Both the position numbers and the translations under genes were made by a program. Shown here piece after piece: positions 25,201 to 40,000 of a DNA stretch of 64,000 bases. Position 1 is the first letter of the stretch, and each line of letters begins with the position of its first letter. The stretch is taken from positions 1,365,005-1,429,004 of the forward strand of contig CALNVZ010002100.1 of the NCBI GenBank assembly GCA_940671915.1. Reading direction: 5' to 3'. Source of the stretch: Paracentrotus lividus. Its lineage: Eukaryota; Echinodermata; Echinoidea; Camarodonta; Echinidae. The notes below the pieces were generated by a model that did no database searches, was not told the DNA's origin, and was given only the letters and a program-made list of their open reading frames with translations.

Positions 25201-28200
25201 TATCTGCATGGTTTTTATTTGCATGTTTAATTAAAAGTAGTAAATATAAAAGTTATACACTTAGGAATAGATATACCACCAATACTCTCAACATAAGAGT
25301 GGATTTGCATCCATATAATCTTTCAGGTGCAAAAGGTCATATAATCCCTATAATGACCTTATGACTGGCAAGAAAAACCAATGCATGGCAAGCAATGTGC
25401 ATCATGCTCTACTCTGCATAATGCATTTGAGTGATCTCTCTCTTTATCTCTCTTCTATAATCCATAATTATAGAAGCTTAATAATCCTTTATTTGGGTAT
25501 TACCGTCAGCGTACTAACTTCAACCTCAAGATAAAAAAAATCTTCCCAACCAACTGTATTACCTATTTTTTCCATCCATGATTCATTACACATATTGATT
25601 TGTTTTTGTTTTGTTTTTTAAATGAAGACAAATTATCAGAACGGTACACTTATGCCTGTCCTTATCCAAAAGCATTACCGGTATACAGTGCATAGCAAGA
25701 AAAAAAGGTATTGCAAATTTTGAGTTTCTTTCCCCCTAGCTTATTCTACCTTGACAGTTTTTAGTATATAATTATAGAGGAATTCTTCTCCTTTTCAATG
25801 ATACCTCTCTTGCATCGCTGATATCATGCATGACTGAGTGTATTGTAAATGAAGGTGACCAGTACAAAACCTACTTTTTGCAAGTTTTTGTTAAAGGATG
25901 AAAAGATGGGTGAATGTTTTCCATTCTGTCACAGATCATTAAACAGAAGATTTTACTATTACATGATATAGGACCAGTGATATTGTTCACTCAGTCTTGT
26001 ATCATGTTTTCAAAACCTGCAAAAACTGGATTTTGTACATACGTCACTTTCATTTGCAATTTACTTTGTTATGTGGGACCTCTGTGATGCGAAAAAGGTA
26101 TCATTTCAATGGTGAGGATTTCTTCCTTTATTATATGTTGCATATAAATTGCCAAAATGAAAGAGCTTAGAGAATATGGCCCATCCCCAATTGGATATTG
26201 TGATACGTACTGTATAAAAAGGTGACCATGCAATACTCCCTTGCTATCCTATTGGTATTTTTCTTGCCAAAGCTTTGGAGGGATAGTGATTGGGTTAGTA
26301 GTGGTTTCTAAATAAAAGCAATGTTAAGATCCGGCATACTATAGAAAACTAAATCCAATATTTTCTTGGCTATGTATGGCTCACTTTTTCCATCTTATCT
26401 TTTTGTTGTTTTGTAATGAAGTCATATCCAAAGCACATTTTTATGTTGTCATTTCATTTGTACACATATTTCATTTATCCAAAATTGTTCCATGTCGTAG
26501 ATGTTGTATAATACTTCACACTCATTGTTCTTTGTGGATCATTTGTCATTTATTTGGTATGTGAACTATCAAAATACAATTCATTTGTTATCGATTCGGT
26601 ATGTGAACTATCAAAATACAACCAATATATTTGATGTTTGGTTAAGTAAAGACCAAAGTGTGTAAGGGAGATGCTGTATCGCACCTGTAGGTTGTAAGAG
26701 CGGCAATTTCGAGATCCCCGTGAGACGTGGTAGCCTAAAGAGCGCTGAGAGTACTACCACCACCCGTACCACTACCACACGAACCACAACTACAAGTAAG
26801 CTGTCCCATCCCTGTCTGGTTTCTAACTCCAGAGGGCAGCCTTGATTAGTGTTCTTCCCGAGTGTTTGCCGTGAAGCTGACTAGCATGGTTTATTTATGT
26901 AGCCTAGTGTGGGATGTGAAGCACAGAATATGAAACAACATTCTTCAAATATTATTGAGAAGAATGGTGATAGCATGTCAACCATGAATATGAGACCTAT
27001 ATATAATGCATGTGAAAAACAGGGTCTTGCAAAAAATTCAGATTTAATTATTTATGAATTTGTTGATGATTTGAATTTATTTCAAAAATTTTCCTTGAAG
27101 ATTTGGATTTCTCACTTTATATTAATACCATATGATAGTCTTGAACATTAAAATATTATCTGTCGAGTGCATGTAGGATATGGAATGGAGTGTTCAAATT
27201 AATGTTGGAATAGTAGACATATTTAAACCAAACTGAATTTACATACAGGATTTTGATTAGAAATTTAAAATTTGGAATATATTATCTTTGTGTATGATTG
27301 TCATTGAATGCATGTGATTGAATAACATGATGGCATGTTTCAAACATATTTAACCAATTGAAATATTGCTAATACATGTACCATTGATCATGAGTACATC
27401 TCATTTTATTTTAATTTCTTGACCATTGAAAGTAGTTTGTAATACATGCTTGTTACAACAGATATCAACTGTGGTACTATAGAAGGATACCAGACTTTTA
27501 ATTTGGAGTTATGTTTTGAGGACAGTTTTTATATTCGAATGGGATTATTAGAGGGGATTTTAAGGCGATTTAAGGCATATCGGGGTGATGTGATCTTGTT
27601 TGACTTTTTTTTTATTAGTTGTGTTCTTCCCTTATATTTATATCGAAAATGAGAAAATATAGGAGATATATTTATTCATCCTTCAACTTTTACCATTATT
27701 GTGCAATACAAATTAATTAAGATAGAAATTATTAAGGTTGTTGTGAATGGTTTGAAGTAAGCATCTTGTAAGTTTTCATAAGGGGGTTATTTCTTGTTCC
27801 TTACTACATGTATATTTGTATAATTTTGTAGAATGGAGATTGTCATTTGTAAACTTGCAATAAAACTGATGAGGGTCGGGTAATTAACTATCAAACTCAT
27901 TCAAACTAAGATTACTTTATTACAGTGTGTCCCAGAATTGAAAAGAAAAATGGTTTTCTTGGAAGAAATTTCTGGCTTCCTGAATTCTGAGACACATTAT
28001 ACACTATAGGACAGTTCGTAATATATTTAAATAAGATGGACATGTATGTGAAGTTTGAATCAGCATGGATGTAGTTAGTTGTACATGTGGAGTATGAAAA
28101 GCTGTTTGCGTACTTTTTATCATCCATTGTACTGCATGTCTGTCTGTTAGGGATTGTTTGAGTAACAATAATCATTTTAAAAATTCTTATTTTAAAGTTT

Positions 28201-31200
28201 AAATAGTTTATGTATGAAATGTCAACATGCAATGTTTACAGATGATTTATATTGATATTAATTTTGTCTTTGTGCATTTAACAGTCACTAACTATGGTTA
28301 TGTTTTCTTGTATGAAAACAAAACTTATTGTTTCTTTTTGGAGATGCATTTTTGTGTGAAACATAATATATTGATGTTGTCATGAAATGTGTTCTAATAT
28401 TAGATTATGATCATCAAAAATGTATTCTAAATGAATGAATGATCCAACACTACAAATTTTATTGATTCCTTACAATTTTTTCAACTTGTTTTCATTTTCT
28501 TTAAACATTCAAATTGGATTCTTATAACTGAGAATGATTATTCCTTAATCGATATGCCTATCATTTGCAAATTAAGTACATTTATATTGTTTATGCATAA
28601 TACAATGAATTACCAGAAACGGATAACATAAAAAAAAAAAAATGTTGCCACTCTTTTGAATTCATCACATAGTGTTTATTGAGATAAAACCTTATCATTA
28701 AGTTATTTTATCAATTATGCCTTAATGTAGTTCAAATACTTTTAGACTATGAGGACAAATACCCCCTGGACAATTACCCCAGGACAACTACCCTTCATAT
28801 ATAGGGTTAGTTGTAGAGTTAGGGGGTAGATTTTTAGTGGGGGTAGTTGTCTGGGGGTAATTATCTCAGGGGTAGTTTTCCTAGAACCTTTGAGACTATC
28901 ACTCATATCATCTCCTTTTGATTTTATCGAGCAGAAGAGACAATCACCAAGACAGTGGTTGTAGAGGAGGAGACTGTGATCAAAGTGAACTCTCGTGATG
29001 CTGGTAAGGGGCGTGTCACCTGTACTATCACTGGTCCCGATGGACGTGAGATCCCTGATGTTAAAGTCCTGGAGAATCCTGATGGTACCTTTGATATTAT
29101 CTGGACGTGCCCTGCCGCTGGAAACTATGAAGTGGATCTTAGGTTTGGAGGTGTTTCACTGACTGGAGGACCTATCACAATCTTTGTAAGTAAAACTTTT
29201 ATTTGTTATTATTTCCTGGTTCTCATATATATATAAATCACCGCTGTAGACATATATGTACCAATACATGGCCTATGTCAAGAACTTGGCCAACAAGGAA
29301 ACACTGCTTTAAAAGCACTAAAACAAAAATGCAATTTGTACCCAAATTCACTTGAATAGTGTCCTCATTTCAGCCTATGCGCTGTGCTAATGTGGTTTGG
29401 GTACAAATTGGATATTATTTTAGTGCTATGAAATGCTGTTGCCTTGCTGGCCAATTCATAAGTTTTGGCACTCCCACAGCAGATCAATACAATCAAATGC
29501 CTTTGTTCTTTCTTATCTAAGGCTTATTTTAATAATTTACATTCCAAGAAGTTAGTTCATTTTATGACCATCTTTTCTGCATGTAAATTCAGATAAAGCA
29601 GTATTTTAAGTGTTATGTATCATGATTTGTTCACCATTGATCCTAATTTCATTTACAAGCCAGAAAAAAAAAGAGGTGAAGAGGTACATTTTAAAGACAC
29701 AGAATATATGATGAGAATTCAAAGTCTATATTTTATTTGATGGAGGAAAGTGAATAATCAATTGAGTCTGATTATGACAAGCATTCTTTGAAAGACAGGA
29801 AAAAGAATCCTTTGAAATATCTTTTGAGGATTCTTTTGATATGCTTTATCAGTAAACAATTTCCTTGCATTATTATAGCTAATAAACAGTATCACAAGTA
29901 CTTTCACATATAAGAAATATTAGCAGAGAAAAATGTGGAGAGGTGAAAGTTGGTTTGAAGCAAATACATTCCCTAAATTGTTTTGTTGAAGGCCCCAATC
30001 ACATTGGTATTTCAAAGCATTTATGTTGCAATGTTGCAAAATGTCTTGTGCATATTGCCAACTCTTTAATCTTAAATTCAAAATATACACATTTCATGAG
30101 GAAGATCATTCCTCCTTTATCCTTTTAATTTATTCTGTAGGGTTAATTTTCATTGTTCTGCTATTTCTAGACTATACTCTTTGGTATTTTCTCTTCTTGA
30201 TTGTTATACAACTACATCTCATATCCTTAAACTTTCTTTATCATCATTGCAACGAGGATGATCCATCTTGTGTGTTATGTTCCTTGATCTTAGAACTGAT
30301 TTTTATCATTTTTTCCATTTCTACATTAATTCTTGTGTTCTTCTAAGGTGAACATTTTTACGAGGCTAATGCGATTTCCGTTTGTCAGAGTACTACATTT
30401 TTTATTGTTTGTCAAATCGATGTTTGGTCATGATATTTTGGCCCAAATTTCAAGGTAGTTTTTAAAACTATGGACTAAAACCATGGATTATGTAAAATTT
30501 TGTGTAGTACAAAAAGTACGCTTAATTCAGGGCGGAACCTGAAGAAGATCCAATATGAATGCACACTTATTTCACAGTGTCTGCGCTGAATGGAGCGTAA
30601 ATATTACACTAATTTTATATAGTCCATGGTTTCAGACCACGGTTTTGGAAACGTTCTTTGAGAATACAGGCCTTTATGTTTCATACAAGATGATCTGAAT
30701 TGAGTCCTAAATTAGTTTCCTACAAATAAATATACGTACATGTACCTGTTTGCTGAACGTGTGTCTGTATCTGATTACCTGTGAGTCTGATGTGACATGA
30801 GGGCCTTTACAGTAACACTTTATAGCAGATTGTTAGTATTAGTGACCAGCTGATGTTTATTAATGTTGGTAACTCATTTAATGACATTCATCTGCAAGGG
30901 ATGTTTAAATGTAGGCACCATGTATTTATGGTTAGGCCATGCAAAGAAAAGTGCTCATTTTGTTACCAAAGACCAGAGATATGATTATGCTTTCCAGATG
31001 CACGTAGGTTCCTATAATAGGTCGATAAACTGTACATAGAATATTTTTACTACATTATTAAAGATAACTTAACAGTTTACTTTCAAATGACTACTATCTT
31101 CCTCCAGGAAGAGGGCCTTTAAAGTTATGATTTTGTTTTGACTCTTTGGTCTCATTAACCTTTAAAATAATTGAATCAAATTTTAAAGCATCAGCATATT

Positions 31201-34200
31201 TATGTCATGTGCATTTGAATATAGAGTCCATGTATGTGTTGCTGAGCCCTGTTGATACCATTAAGCTGATAATTCCGCCCCCATTTAGGTGATGTGGTGG
31301 TTCGTGGATTAATAGAATAATTATTGGCCGAGATCCGTGCCCCATTATGCCGCCTCGATCTCACCATGCGTATTGATATCGTCTGCTGAGGTGATTATAT
31401 GTCAGGATCGATTCCCTCTGGCAATGCTCAAGGTTGTCAAGGCCTAATTAAAAGATTTAATTTGGAGTTTATTAGTTAGCGTTAGGGTATAAATACATTT
31501 CTCTGCCTTAGTGATCAGTACCTGGGGGTCGGCTAGGGCAGGTGATACTTAGACACGTACAGAGACATATCTGAACAGTTGGGCTTGGTAAGGAGGGAGT
31601 GGACTGAATGGTGGGTGCCTGTGTATGAGTATATTCAGCCTTATGTTTGATACACAGGCATGCTAGCAATGTACTCTTGAGCACGTCACTAAGTCCATTT
31701 TAGGGCATACATCCCTAGCAACTGAACCAATGGAGAAGCAGTCATCCGGCGTATCAAAACTGATGATTTATAATTCAATTCCAATCTTCCCCAAAAGAGA
31801 GCAGAAATGAGGTGATTGTGACCGTCTGTCTAGTCTGAGAGTATGCCGAGGAAGGCAGTCGATTTAAAGAGAAAATGATATCAATCTGATCTAGGGGGGT
31901 CTTAGACTTGTCATCCAGGCTGCTTGAGTGATAGGTGATGAGGGGCAAGATACCATCCAATCACTTTTCCGACGTGGTGTTATTTGAGGTCATCTTCGTT
32001 ACGCCCATCTCCTTATCCCATCCCCTCCCCCACCCCACCCCTACTTCACAATAGAGTTTTCCTACACCATCAGCAAGCACATCTTGTTTTGAACCCGCTG
32101 CATGCATCCATCCCCGTTCCGACCCCTCCCAAACCCTCCCCAACTCTCCCCAACCCTTCTCCAACTGTCCCCAACCCCACCCTTACCACCAACGTACTTA
32201 CATTAAAAAAAAACTACCTTCTCGAGCTTTCCTACACCTTCAAAGAGCATATGAATCTCTTATTTTGAAATCACCCCCACATGCATCCATCTCCTTTACC
32301 CTATCCCCTCCTCAACGCTCCCCAACACCCCCCACCATCCCCTGCCCCACCCCTACTCCAATACCTACTATACCCTTTCTACACCATCATAAAGCATATC
32401 AGCCTCTCTCTTTGAAAACAATCACCCCAACCCCTCCTCAACCCTCCCTTCTATACTAACTTTCTACTCCACAAACAGCATGTGTACATCTCGTTTTGAA
32501 AACACTCACGCCCCTCCCCGCTTCCCTTCTCTTCTTTCATGACATTTACGTGATGTACGTGAACTACGTGTATACCAATCACTATGTCATGTCATCGCTA
32601 TGTCTTAATCTGTTATGGATATACTAGTAAAAACTTTGACGTGACAGTTCTTGTGTGATTTGATTCTCGTGATCAGTAGATGGTTTTAGAATTATTTTTA
32701 TTTTTGCTTTTTGATAATCTAGTCCCTTTTGATTTGGACAGTATTAACATTACTTATCAAATTTTGAAATGAAAATGAAGAAAATATCAATGAAGATGAA
32801 AAGCCAATTCACAGCAACTAAGCTCCACCTGAGCATAACCGTCTGATGCTCCATAGCAAATTATGGAAAAGTTGTAATTGATGGCAATATAAAAATCTAA
32901 CAATTCACTTAATCTCAATTTGATTAAGGTCTTTTTAACAATTTAAATGGGTGTATTCTTAAGAGTTTTAGATCTTAATAACAGTGATGCATTTATGACG
33001 TTAGACTAGGACTTCAACATTTCTACAATTCCAGTTCAATTCAGACTTAATTTGATTACACCTGGATTCTCCAAGTACCACTCAGTTGCTATGCACCTAA
33101 ATAAAATAATGAAAGGAATTGAAATTGCTATGCAGGGCTTTTATTTCAGTAATTCTTCAAAATTTTAAATGTTTCTTGATCTAATGCTGATATGAACATA
33201 TTTCATTTTTTTAAAAATGTTTTATATGTCCCTCATGAGATTAAGCAAAATAGAAAAATTTTGATTGATGGTAAACAAGTGCATGGAACAGAGTGAGTTG
33301 TGTATGAATGTTGAGATATTGATGTGATCCTTATGTCACTTTACATTTCAACATTCAAGAGTTTCATTCCAAAAAGGACTAAATCCAATTTTGATGAAAA
33401 TTGAGTTATTGATATCAGGCCCTTGTTCAGGTAAGCACCCGTCTTTGAACAAAAGCATTGCTGATTGCAACTGTAAGAAAATGCATTTTGTAATTTCCCT
33501 TTTCCATACACGACTCTACAAAATTGGATAAACAAATGCAATTGCCTCTGAAGTTATAAAAGTGGATTTAGTCCCTTTTGGAATGAAACTCTTTATATGA
33601 TGTTGCCTAGAGATTTGTTGATGATGATTCCCAAGTGCGCTGGTGCCGTCCATAGCTTGACTTGTAAACACAGATGTTTGATATTAGATGACGTTGATCT
33701 GTTTACATCAACTCCATGGGTTCCATAGTCTGATTCTATCTAAGTAGGGTGCCAGCCTAGTCCATCAATATCAAGTTGGGTGTCACATCAAGCGTTCAGA
33801 TGAAATGATGGTCAGTCATGTCCTACCTAGGCTATACTCATCTAACGTTAGGTAGAAAATAAGTAGCTTATAATCCTAGTTATGCTGGTATTCACCTTTA
33901 TCCATTTTTTATTTTATTCATTTATTATCATTTTTTCCTTTCTTTTTTTGTTGTTGCTTAGTCGGGAAATGTGTTCAATCTTTGAATTTGTTGATTGAGC
34001 GAGTGGACAATCAAAATACCAATTGAAAAAAAGGGCTGTCAAGGCCGTTTTTCATGATAGCTTTTTTTAAAAATTATTTTTTAGCTCCTTAATCATCAGC
34101 AGTGTTGAATTTAATTAGAGTTTAAAATCTTGAGATAAAAAATTAGGTCAATGCTACTTTTCAGGGAAATCAAAAGATATGGTGATTAATATTGGCCAAA

Positions 34201-37005
34201 CATCAATTGCTCCATAAGAATTCAATTTATATAATTGGTATGGAAGTTTGATGGCTAACCGCAATAGCAGTAAAAGACATAATGGTCACAGATACCATGA
34301 CTGTCATCATTCTTCCATTGTATGGAACAGGAACAAGAAAGTAATTACCCAACTCCTATGGCGCAACGATTTCACTCATTACCTCGTACGCGAGAGGGTT
34401 CCAACTTTACGATGCCTAGCCTGACTGTCACTATACTTTAACATTGCTCAGTCATGAAGAAACTTGCCAAGATTCTGTTGCCAGGCATCAAGTCTTTCTC
34501 ATGCTGCACTCATCTTGCATCCGGAATAATTTGGAGTAATAATTTATCTAATTGGGCTCCGAAGTATGTCAAAGTTTACCCACAAAGATTCCATTTACAT
34601 TTGACATTATGATCAATTTGGGTAATGGTGTGGATGGTTAAAGCAGATGGAAGGAGGCCTACCGTCTGGATCACAGTATTGAAAGCTTGCTCTATGACTT
34701 AGGTGTGATTGGAGGCTTTAAGATAAGATTATGATAAGAATGTCACCTTGACCAAGCAAGGTTTGATGAGAGAAACATGTTAGCCAATGAGATGGAGAGA
34801 AATTATATCTTCTTAGTCACATCATCATTTGAAATATACTGTAGTTTAAGCTACTATATCTGCTGTTATTTTCACACATTTAATTTTTCGCATTAAGCGA
34901 CTTCAAAACATATTCACAGGATCTTAAGTTTGCACTGCATGTACATATGCACGCATTTAAACCAATTCAATACATTCCTAAGAAAGCATGGCCATATATT
35001 CGTGGGCTTTTCAATTCGCACCTGCCAATCTTCGCGAATAATCCAAAATAAATGTCGCATGAATATTTACATGAGTCTTTTAGCTGCTCTCACAAAAGAT
35101 TTGTTTTTCTAGTTTAGGTATTGCTTTCAAAGACGAGTTAAAGTTTAAAGTACCAATCATTGGCAGTTTAAATTTTACTTATACTGGCCCTTTTCAAAGT
35201 CCTGCAGTTTAGACCAGGAGTTTAGATCAGGAGTTTAGACCAGATGAGTAGGAGCAAAAAGAGAGAGGACATGGCTGCTAAAACAATGTTTGTGTATTGA
35301 AAGGACTCATTTCAATATGATCATGCTGTTGACAGAAATACAATTGCCGTATCTATATGCAGCGTATTGTCTAGCTGATAATTACTAGCCTATCCCTTCA
35401 AACGAGCAAATGAAATTGAATTCCCTCAGCTGCTTGCCTACACCCCCTCCTCTAATTGACATATGACTTGCACAGAATCTATACTGGATGATAAACATAG
35501 TGGCCCAATGCACACTAGATCAGCTCAGGGTTCAAAAGAGTGATTGTCCATAGCGTGGATGGAATTCCTCGTAGGTCTTGAATTACCAGCTGGGATGATA
35601 CCGCCCCCAAGTGGCCACTACTGCACCTTATTGGCTGAGGACTTATATGGGCTGCCTGGTATGCCGTGTCATAGACGTGGCATTTGGCAGGCTTTATTAT
35701 TGTAAGGGAGGAAAAGTAGGAAGGGGGGAATAAATGAAAATAAAAATAGAAAGTCAAAAAGATGGGTATGGACTGGCGTTGGTCATGTATGAGTTGGTTT
35801 GTAAACAGAGGATTACTTGTGCAAAAGCAAGCGCTGTTACAGACCTGGGTAGGTTCAGTTAGGAACCCCTGTTCAGGTGCTGATCATTGATTTGCTACAT
35901 ACTTGCATCACGTCCAAGGATCCTATTACATTAGCTGGATTTGATTCATCCCAGTGACAACGTATCACTATTCTTTCTTCTCAACTGGTCGGCCATTTTC
36001 ACCATTCCTTCGCAAGGCCTCTATTTTCTGGAATATATTGATATTTTGGACTTTCAACCCAGGTAGGATTAAGTTTTTCCTCTCCCTCCATCGGCCCTCA
36101 TCTATCAATGAAGACAAATCGCTCCTTGTCTTTTACCCTTTTATCATTTTGGATGTTTATTTGGCTTGGCCTAGATTAGCCGTGTGAGTCCTTATTCATC
36201 TTTTGTTTCAGGTGACATTTTAGGAGAAGGCAAGGTTTATTTAAGGTGTCATGGTTACAAGTGTCCTTGTATGTCACACTCCATTGGCTTAGGTTCAGTG
36301 GAGGTTTGTTCCCTGCTACCGAAAGACACCGTATTGCGCTTATCGTTTGTTCGATCTCTTTTAATTAGCTCGATGTACGTCTACTTTTATTTTTTACTTA
36401 AGTATTAATTTATTAAAAGTGTTATTTTTTATGTTTACCATTCCTATTGCATTTTAAAAGTTTGATTCTTTCGTAACCCACAACACCCTCATTATTGCAA
36501 AATTTATGAAACAATCTTTTCATCTTCATTGCAATAACAGAAATTAACATGATATAGAATAATATGTTTTTTACTTTTGGTAGGTAATTCCATTTTGAAA
36601 AATATGTATCAATTACTTGTTAAAACAATACTGAAATTCCTCTTTTTGAGAGAAGTGCCATCAGTTTTAAGATAATAAGAACACATCCTGGAGCCATCTC
36701 TTATCAGCTGAAGATATGAACTCATTGCCTTCCTTATTGTTCCTCCCCTCCTCCTCTTCTTCTCTACCCCTCTCTCTGTCTCTCTCTTTCTTTCTCCCTC
36801 GCTCCCTCCCCTGCTCTTCCCTTCTCTCTCTCGCCACCTTCTTTTCTCCATTTATTTCCTTTTTCCCACCTATCTCTTGCACTTTCTCCCCATGTCTTTC
36901 AGAGTCTTGAACTCTCTTTTACATATTTTGTCTCTGTATTAGCTTCATAATGAGATGGTTATTCACTCTCATCATTCGTTTTTCCCTTCTCTACTCTCTC
37001 TTTCT

Positions 37006-37036
<31 letters not shown>

Positions 37037-40000
37037 ACTTTCTTTTGTTCTTCCTTCCTGCCATCATTCTCTCTCCACATTCTACATCCCTCTCCCTTCC
37101 TCATTTTCTTTCTCTTTCTCTTCACTTTCTCTCACTATCTTGCATCATCTTTGACTAATTCTTGTTTCTTTTCTCTGTCAGACAATCTAGAGTTGTTTCT
37201 CTCTTATTCTTTTTCCACCTCTATCACCTCACGATCCATCTCTCTTACTCAACCATTCTTAAAATCAAAAGTCATTCATTAATCTACCAACCAAGCCCGC
37301 TCCTCTGCTCTGATTAATGAGTCCAAGCAGTCCAAATGCTTCCTAATTATTTTCCTGTCATAGAGTCAAATACCCATGAACTATTATAAACACATGCTTG
37401 CTTGGACGTTTGTTGGTCCGTGGATGTTGATTATATATTGATTTTAAATGGGAATTGTCTTGACAGTGTTTACCCGCTTGGCTCAAGTCTGCATTCCAAT
37501 CATGTGTGAGTGCAATATTTCACAGCTTGAGACGATACGAGATATCGGTTAGTGGTCCGTCCATCCTCTCCGCAGACAACCTATCTCTTAAATGCCTTGG
37601 TTGATACCATAGCCATGCCAATTAGGTGAAGATGGGTATATAATCTGGGCTATTAAATGGTTTCAGGTGATTTAGAACTTTGTTTTGACTGGGAAAGTCT
37701 GAGTGCCTATAGTCTAGATTGAAAGCATACTATGCTGTGGTCAGACAAAATACTAATAAAAGTTGATTCATTACACCTTATCAACACTTTATGTTTTCAT
37801 CTAAACTATAGAAATTGTTTTGGTCATACTTATGATTTGTGTGGGGTATCATATGTAGTTTGTTATTCAGAGTGCAGACAGGATCTCAATGTCCCAATTT
37901 CTTGAACAATCATGTAAACCTCTTGGTTATAAGACGTGATCAATGTGGAGCATTTCAAGAAATATTGGCTTACAGTACTTGTCTTTTTGTGAACAAACAG
38001 CTCCTTATATAACAGTATTCCTATAGAGCAAATGCAGATACAAGATTCATTAAAACGAGGCTACTATCCCGGTCCCAGATTCATGATGTACACATGTGTT
38101 TAAGTGCCATGTGTTCAGTATAACATGATTTCATGTGATGAGGTTTTGGCTTGATGCCAAGCAACTCATTATAATAGGACTGGACTGTAATATGTAAGCA
38201 GGGAAAACAGGAGGGGGATCCAATTTACAATACACAAAGCCTAAATGAAAAGAGGGAGAAAATTGCTGATATTTCTGTCATATACCTGTGAATTATGAAA
38301 ATTATGAGTATTGTGGCTAACTAATCTCTTTGCTTCTGCTCATAATAAAAACATTTCTCATCACAGCTAGTACAAGTAGGATAAACATATTCAATCTAAG
38401 AATATAATACCTCACAAAAAAGGCATGAGAGGAAATATATGAGAGAATGTAGGAGCATTATGAACTCAAAAGCTGTGTTATCAAGCAGTGACTTTCATCA
38501 TAAGTGCATTCTCTGCATAGACCTTCATAGGTTGTGTAAATCAAGTCAACTTTGCAAGCAATCCCCATTCCATTCATATGGCTTAGTGATGACAGATAGT
38601 TCCAAACCTGGGGCAACTTACACCTACATGTAGACCTCTGGGATGGGGATTGTTGCGTCAGTTGCTGCAATTTACATGCCTCAAGCAGATTGACAGTGAC
38701 ATGTGTTGAGGTATTCTGTACAAACGTATGAAAACTAACAGTTAGCACTTAGCAAGCTGGTTTGGTATCCCTCATAGAATTGAACTTTCCATCTGTTGTG
38801 AGTTGGTGTAGTTGGGCGAAGAATGTGACTAATAGCGGAGAGGAATGCCTAGTGCAATTATCTGTAGCGCCCTTTATAACTGTCTGCATTGTTTCATATA
38901 AGAAACTCAAATTCTGACGTATTATGTCATTGTTCTTTCTGCTAAATTTTTCATTTTATTTCATTTCATTTCATTTTATTTTCAATTCCGATAAAAACAA
39001 ATAAAAACAAATACATCATAAGAAAAAATTGAAGTCATGTAGTACAAATTACAAATATATAAACGCATAGTTTTGAAAGTACAAGTACATTAACACCTAA
39101 TGGAACAAAAAAAACATTTAACCTACAAATATGAAGCATTTACAATAACAAATAAAAACATGGATATATAATAGAACATTGGAATTGAGGAATACTGAAA
39201 AAAAAACTAGATGCTTTTTTTTGTCAGGGCAGTAATCACTGAGAATCTCAAGTATGTTCTAAAAAATTGGCAATTAAAATAATAAAATCATTAATTTGAA
39301 TATAAAAGCAAAGGGTTTCAATAGAATCCTCTTTCAAATTTTGAATACAACATGCTCTCATCAGTAATGATTGATGGCAGACACTGAAATTGTTGCATTT
39401 GATCAACATGAGTCCCAGATCCTTGTCTGAATGGAGACACTTTTAAGGAAGAACAATCAACTGATTTAGGTGAAAGTTGTACAGTGTTTCTTAGATAATC
39501 TTGTTACTATAGGTGCAAGGCTTTAGTACTTCCAACTGGTCACTGGCATCTGTTTGTTTTGAATATATATTTTAATAGTAAACAGCCACTGCATGTAATG
39601 CATAATTTGGTTCCATGGAATCTTACCAACATTGTCTGAAATTTTAAATATGGAAAAAGTGTTTGATAATGATGTATGATCCAATTCTATTTATTTTTCG
39701 GGAAGAATGAAAATTCCTGTTAATGATGAAATATCTCATATAAGAGAAGGAAAATAACATCTAGTTGGTGTACATCACATAACTTATACATTTTCAGTCA
39801 AAATTCAAAGTTGGAGTGGTCCATTTCCAAAACATCAAGCAGATTACCGAGGTCAATGATGACGTTAATATACATGAACAATTTTGTGAATATATGTACT
39901 GTGAATAAAACCTGTATCATACTCACCATCCTATACATAACTTTGTATTCAGTTGAAGTAACCTCATTATGTATTATATTTGTACAGGCCCAACCAGGAC

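Larger units (their letters stand above)
26796..28934. other. Intron 18 (2.14 kb)
   Basis: Non-coding, AT-rich. Contains a short TA-flanked MITE (27924-28001) and a G/C-run hairpin close to exon 19 (28752-28882). Confidence 0.75.
29186..39987. other. Intron 19 (10.8 kb), repeats only
   Basis: The largest intron in the window, lying between repeat 15 and hinge 1. I found no nested gene on either strand. Contents recognised: hairpins at 29278-29470 and 30440-30671, a C-rich tandem repeat at 32030-32540, a MITE at 33358-33593, a pyrimidine tract with (TC)n at 36738-37260, and ATTTC-type low-complexity sequence near 38950. The open frames here coincide with these repeats or are short and unremarkable. 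Confidence 0.75.

Noticed and set aside
31984-32459. Proline-rich frames
   Set aside because: They follow from the C-rich tandem repeat.
36716-37282. Long Ser/Leu/Phe-rich frames
   Set aside because: Products of the pyrimidine-rich (TC)n tract.
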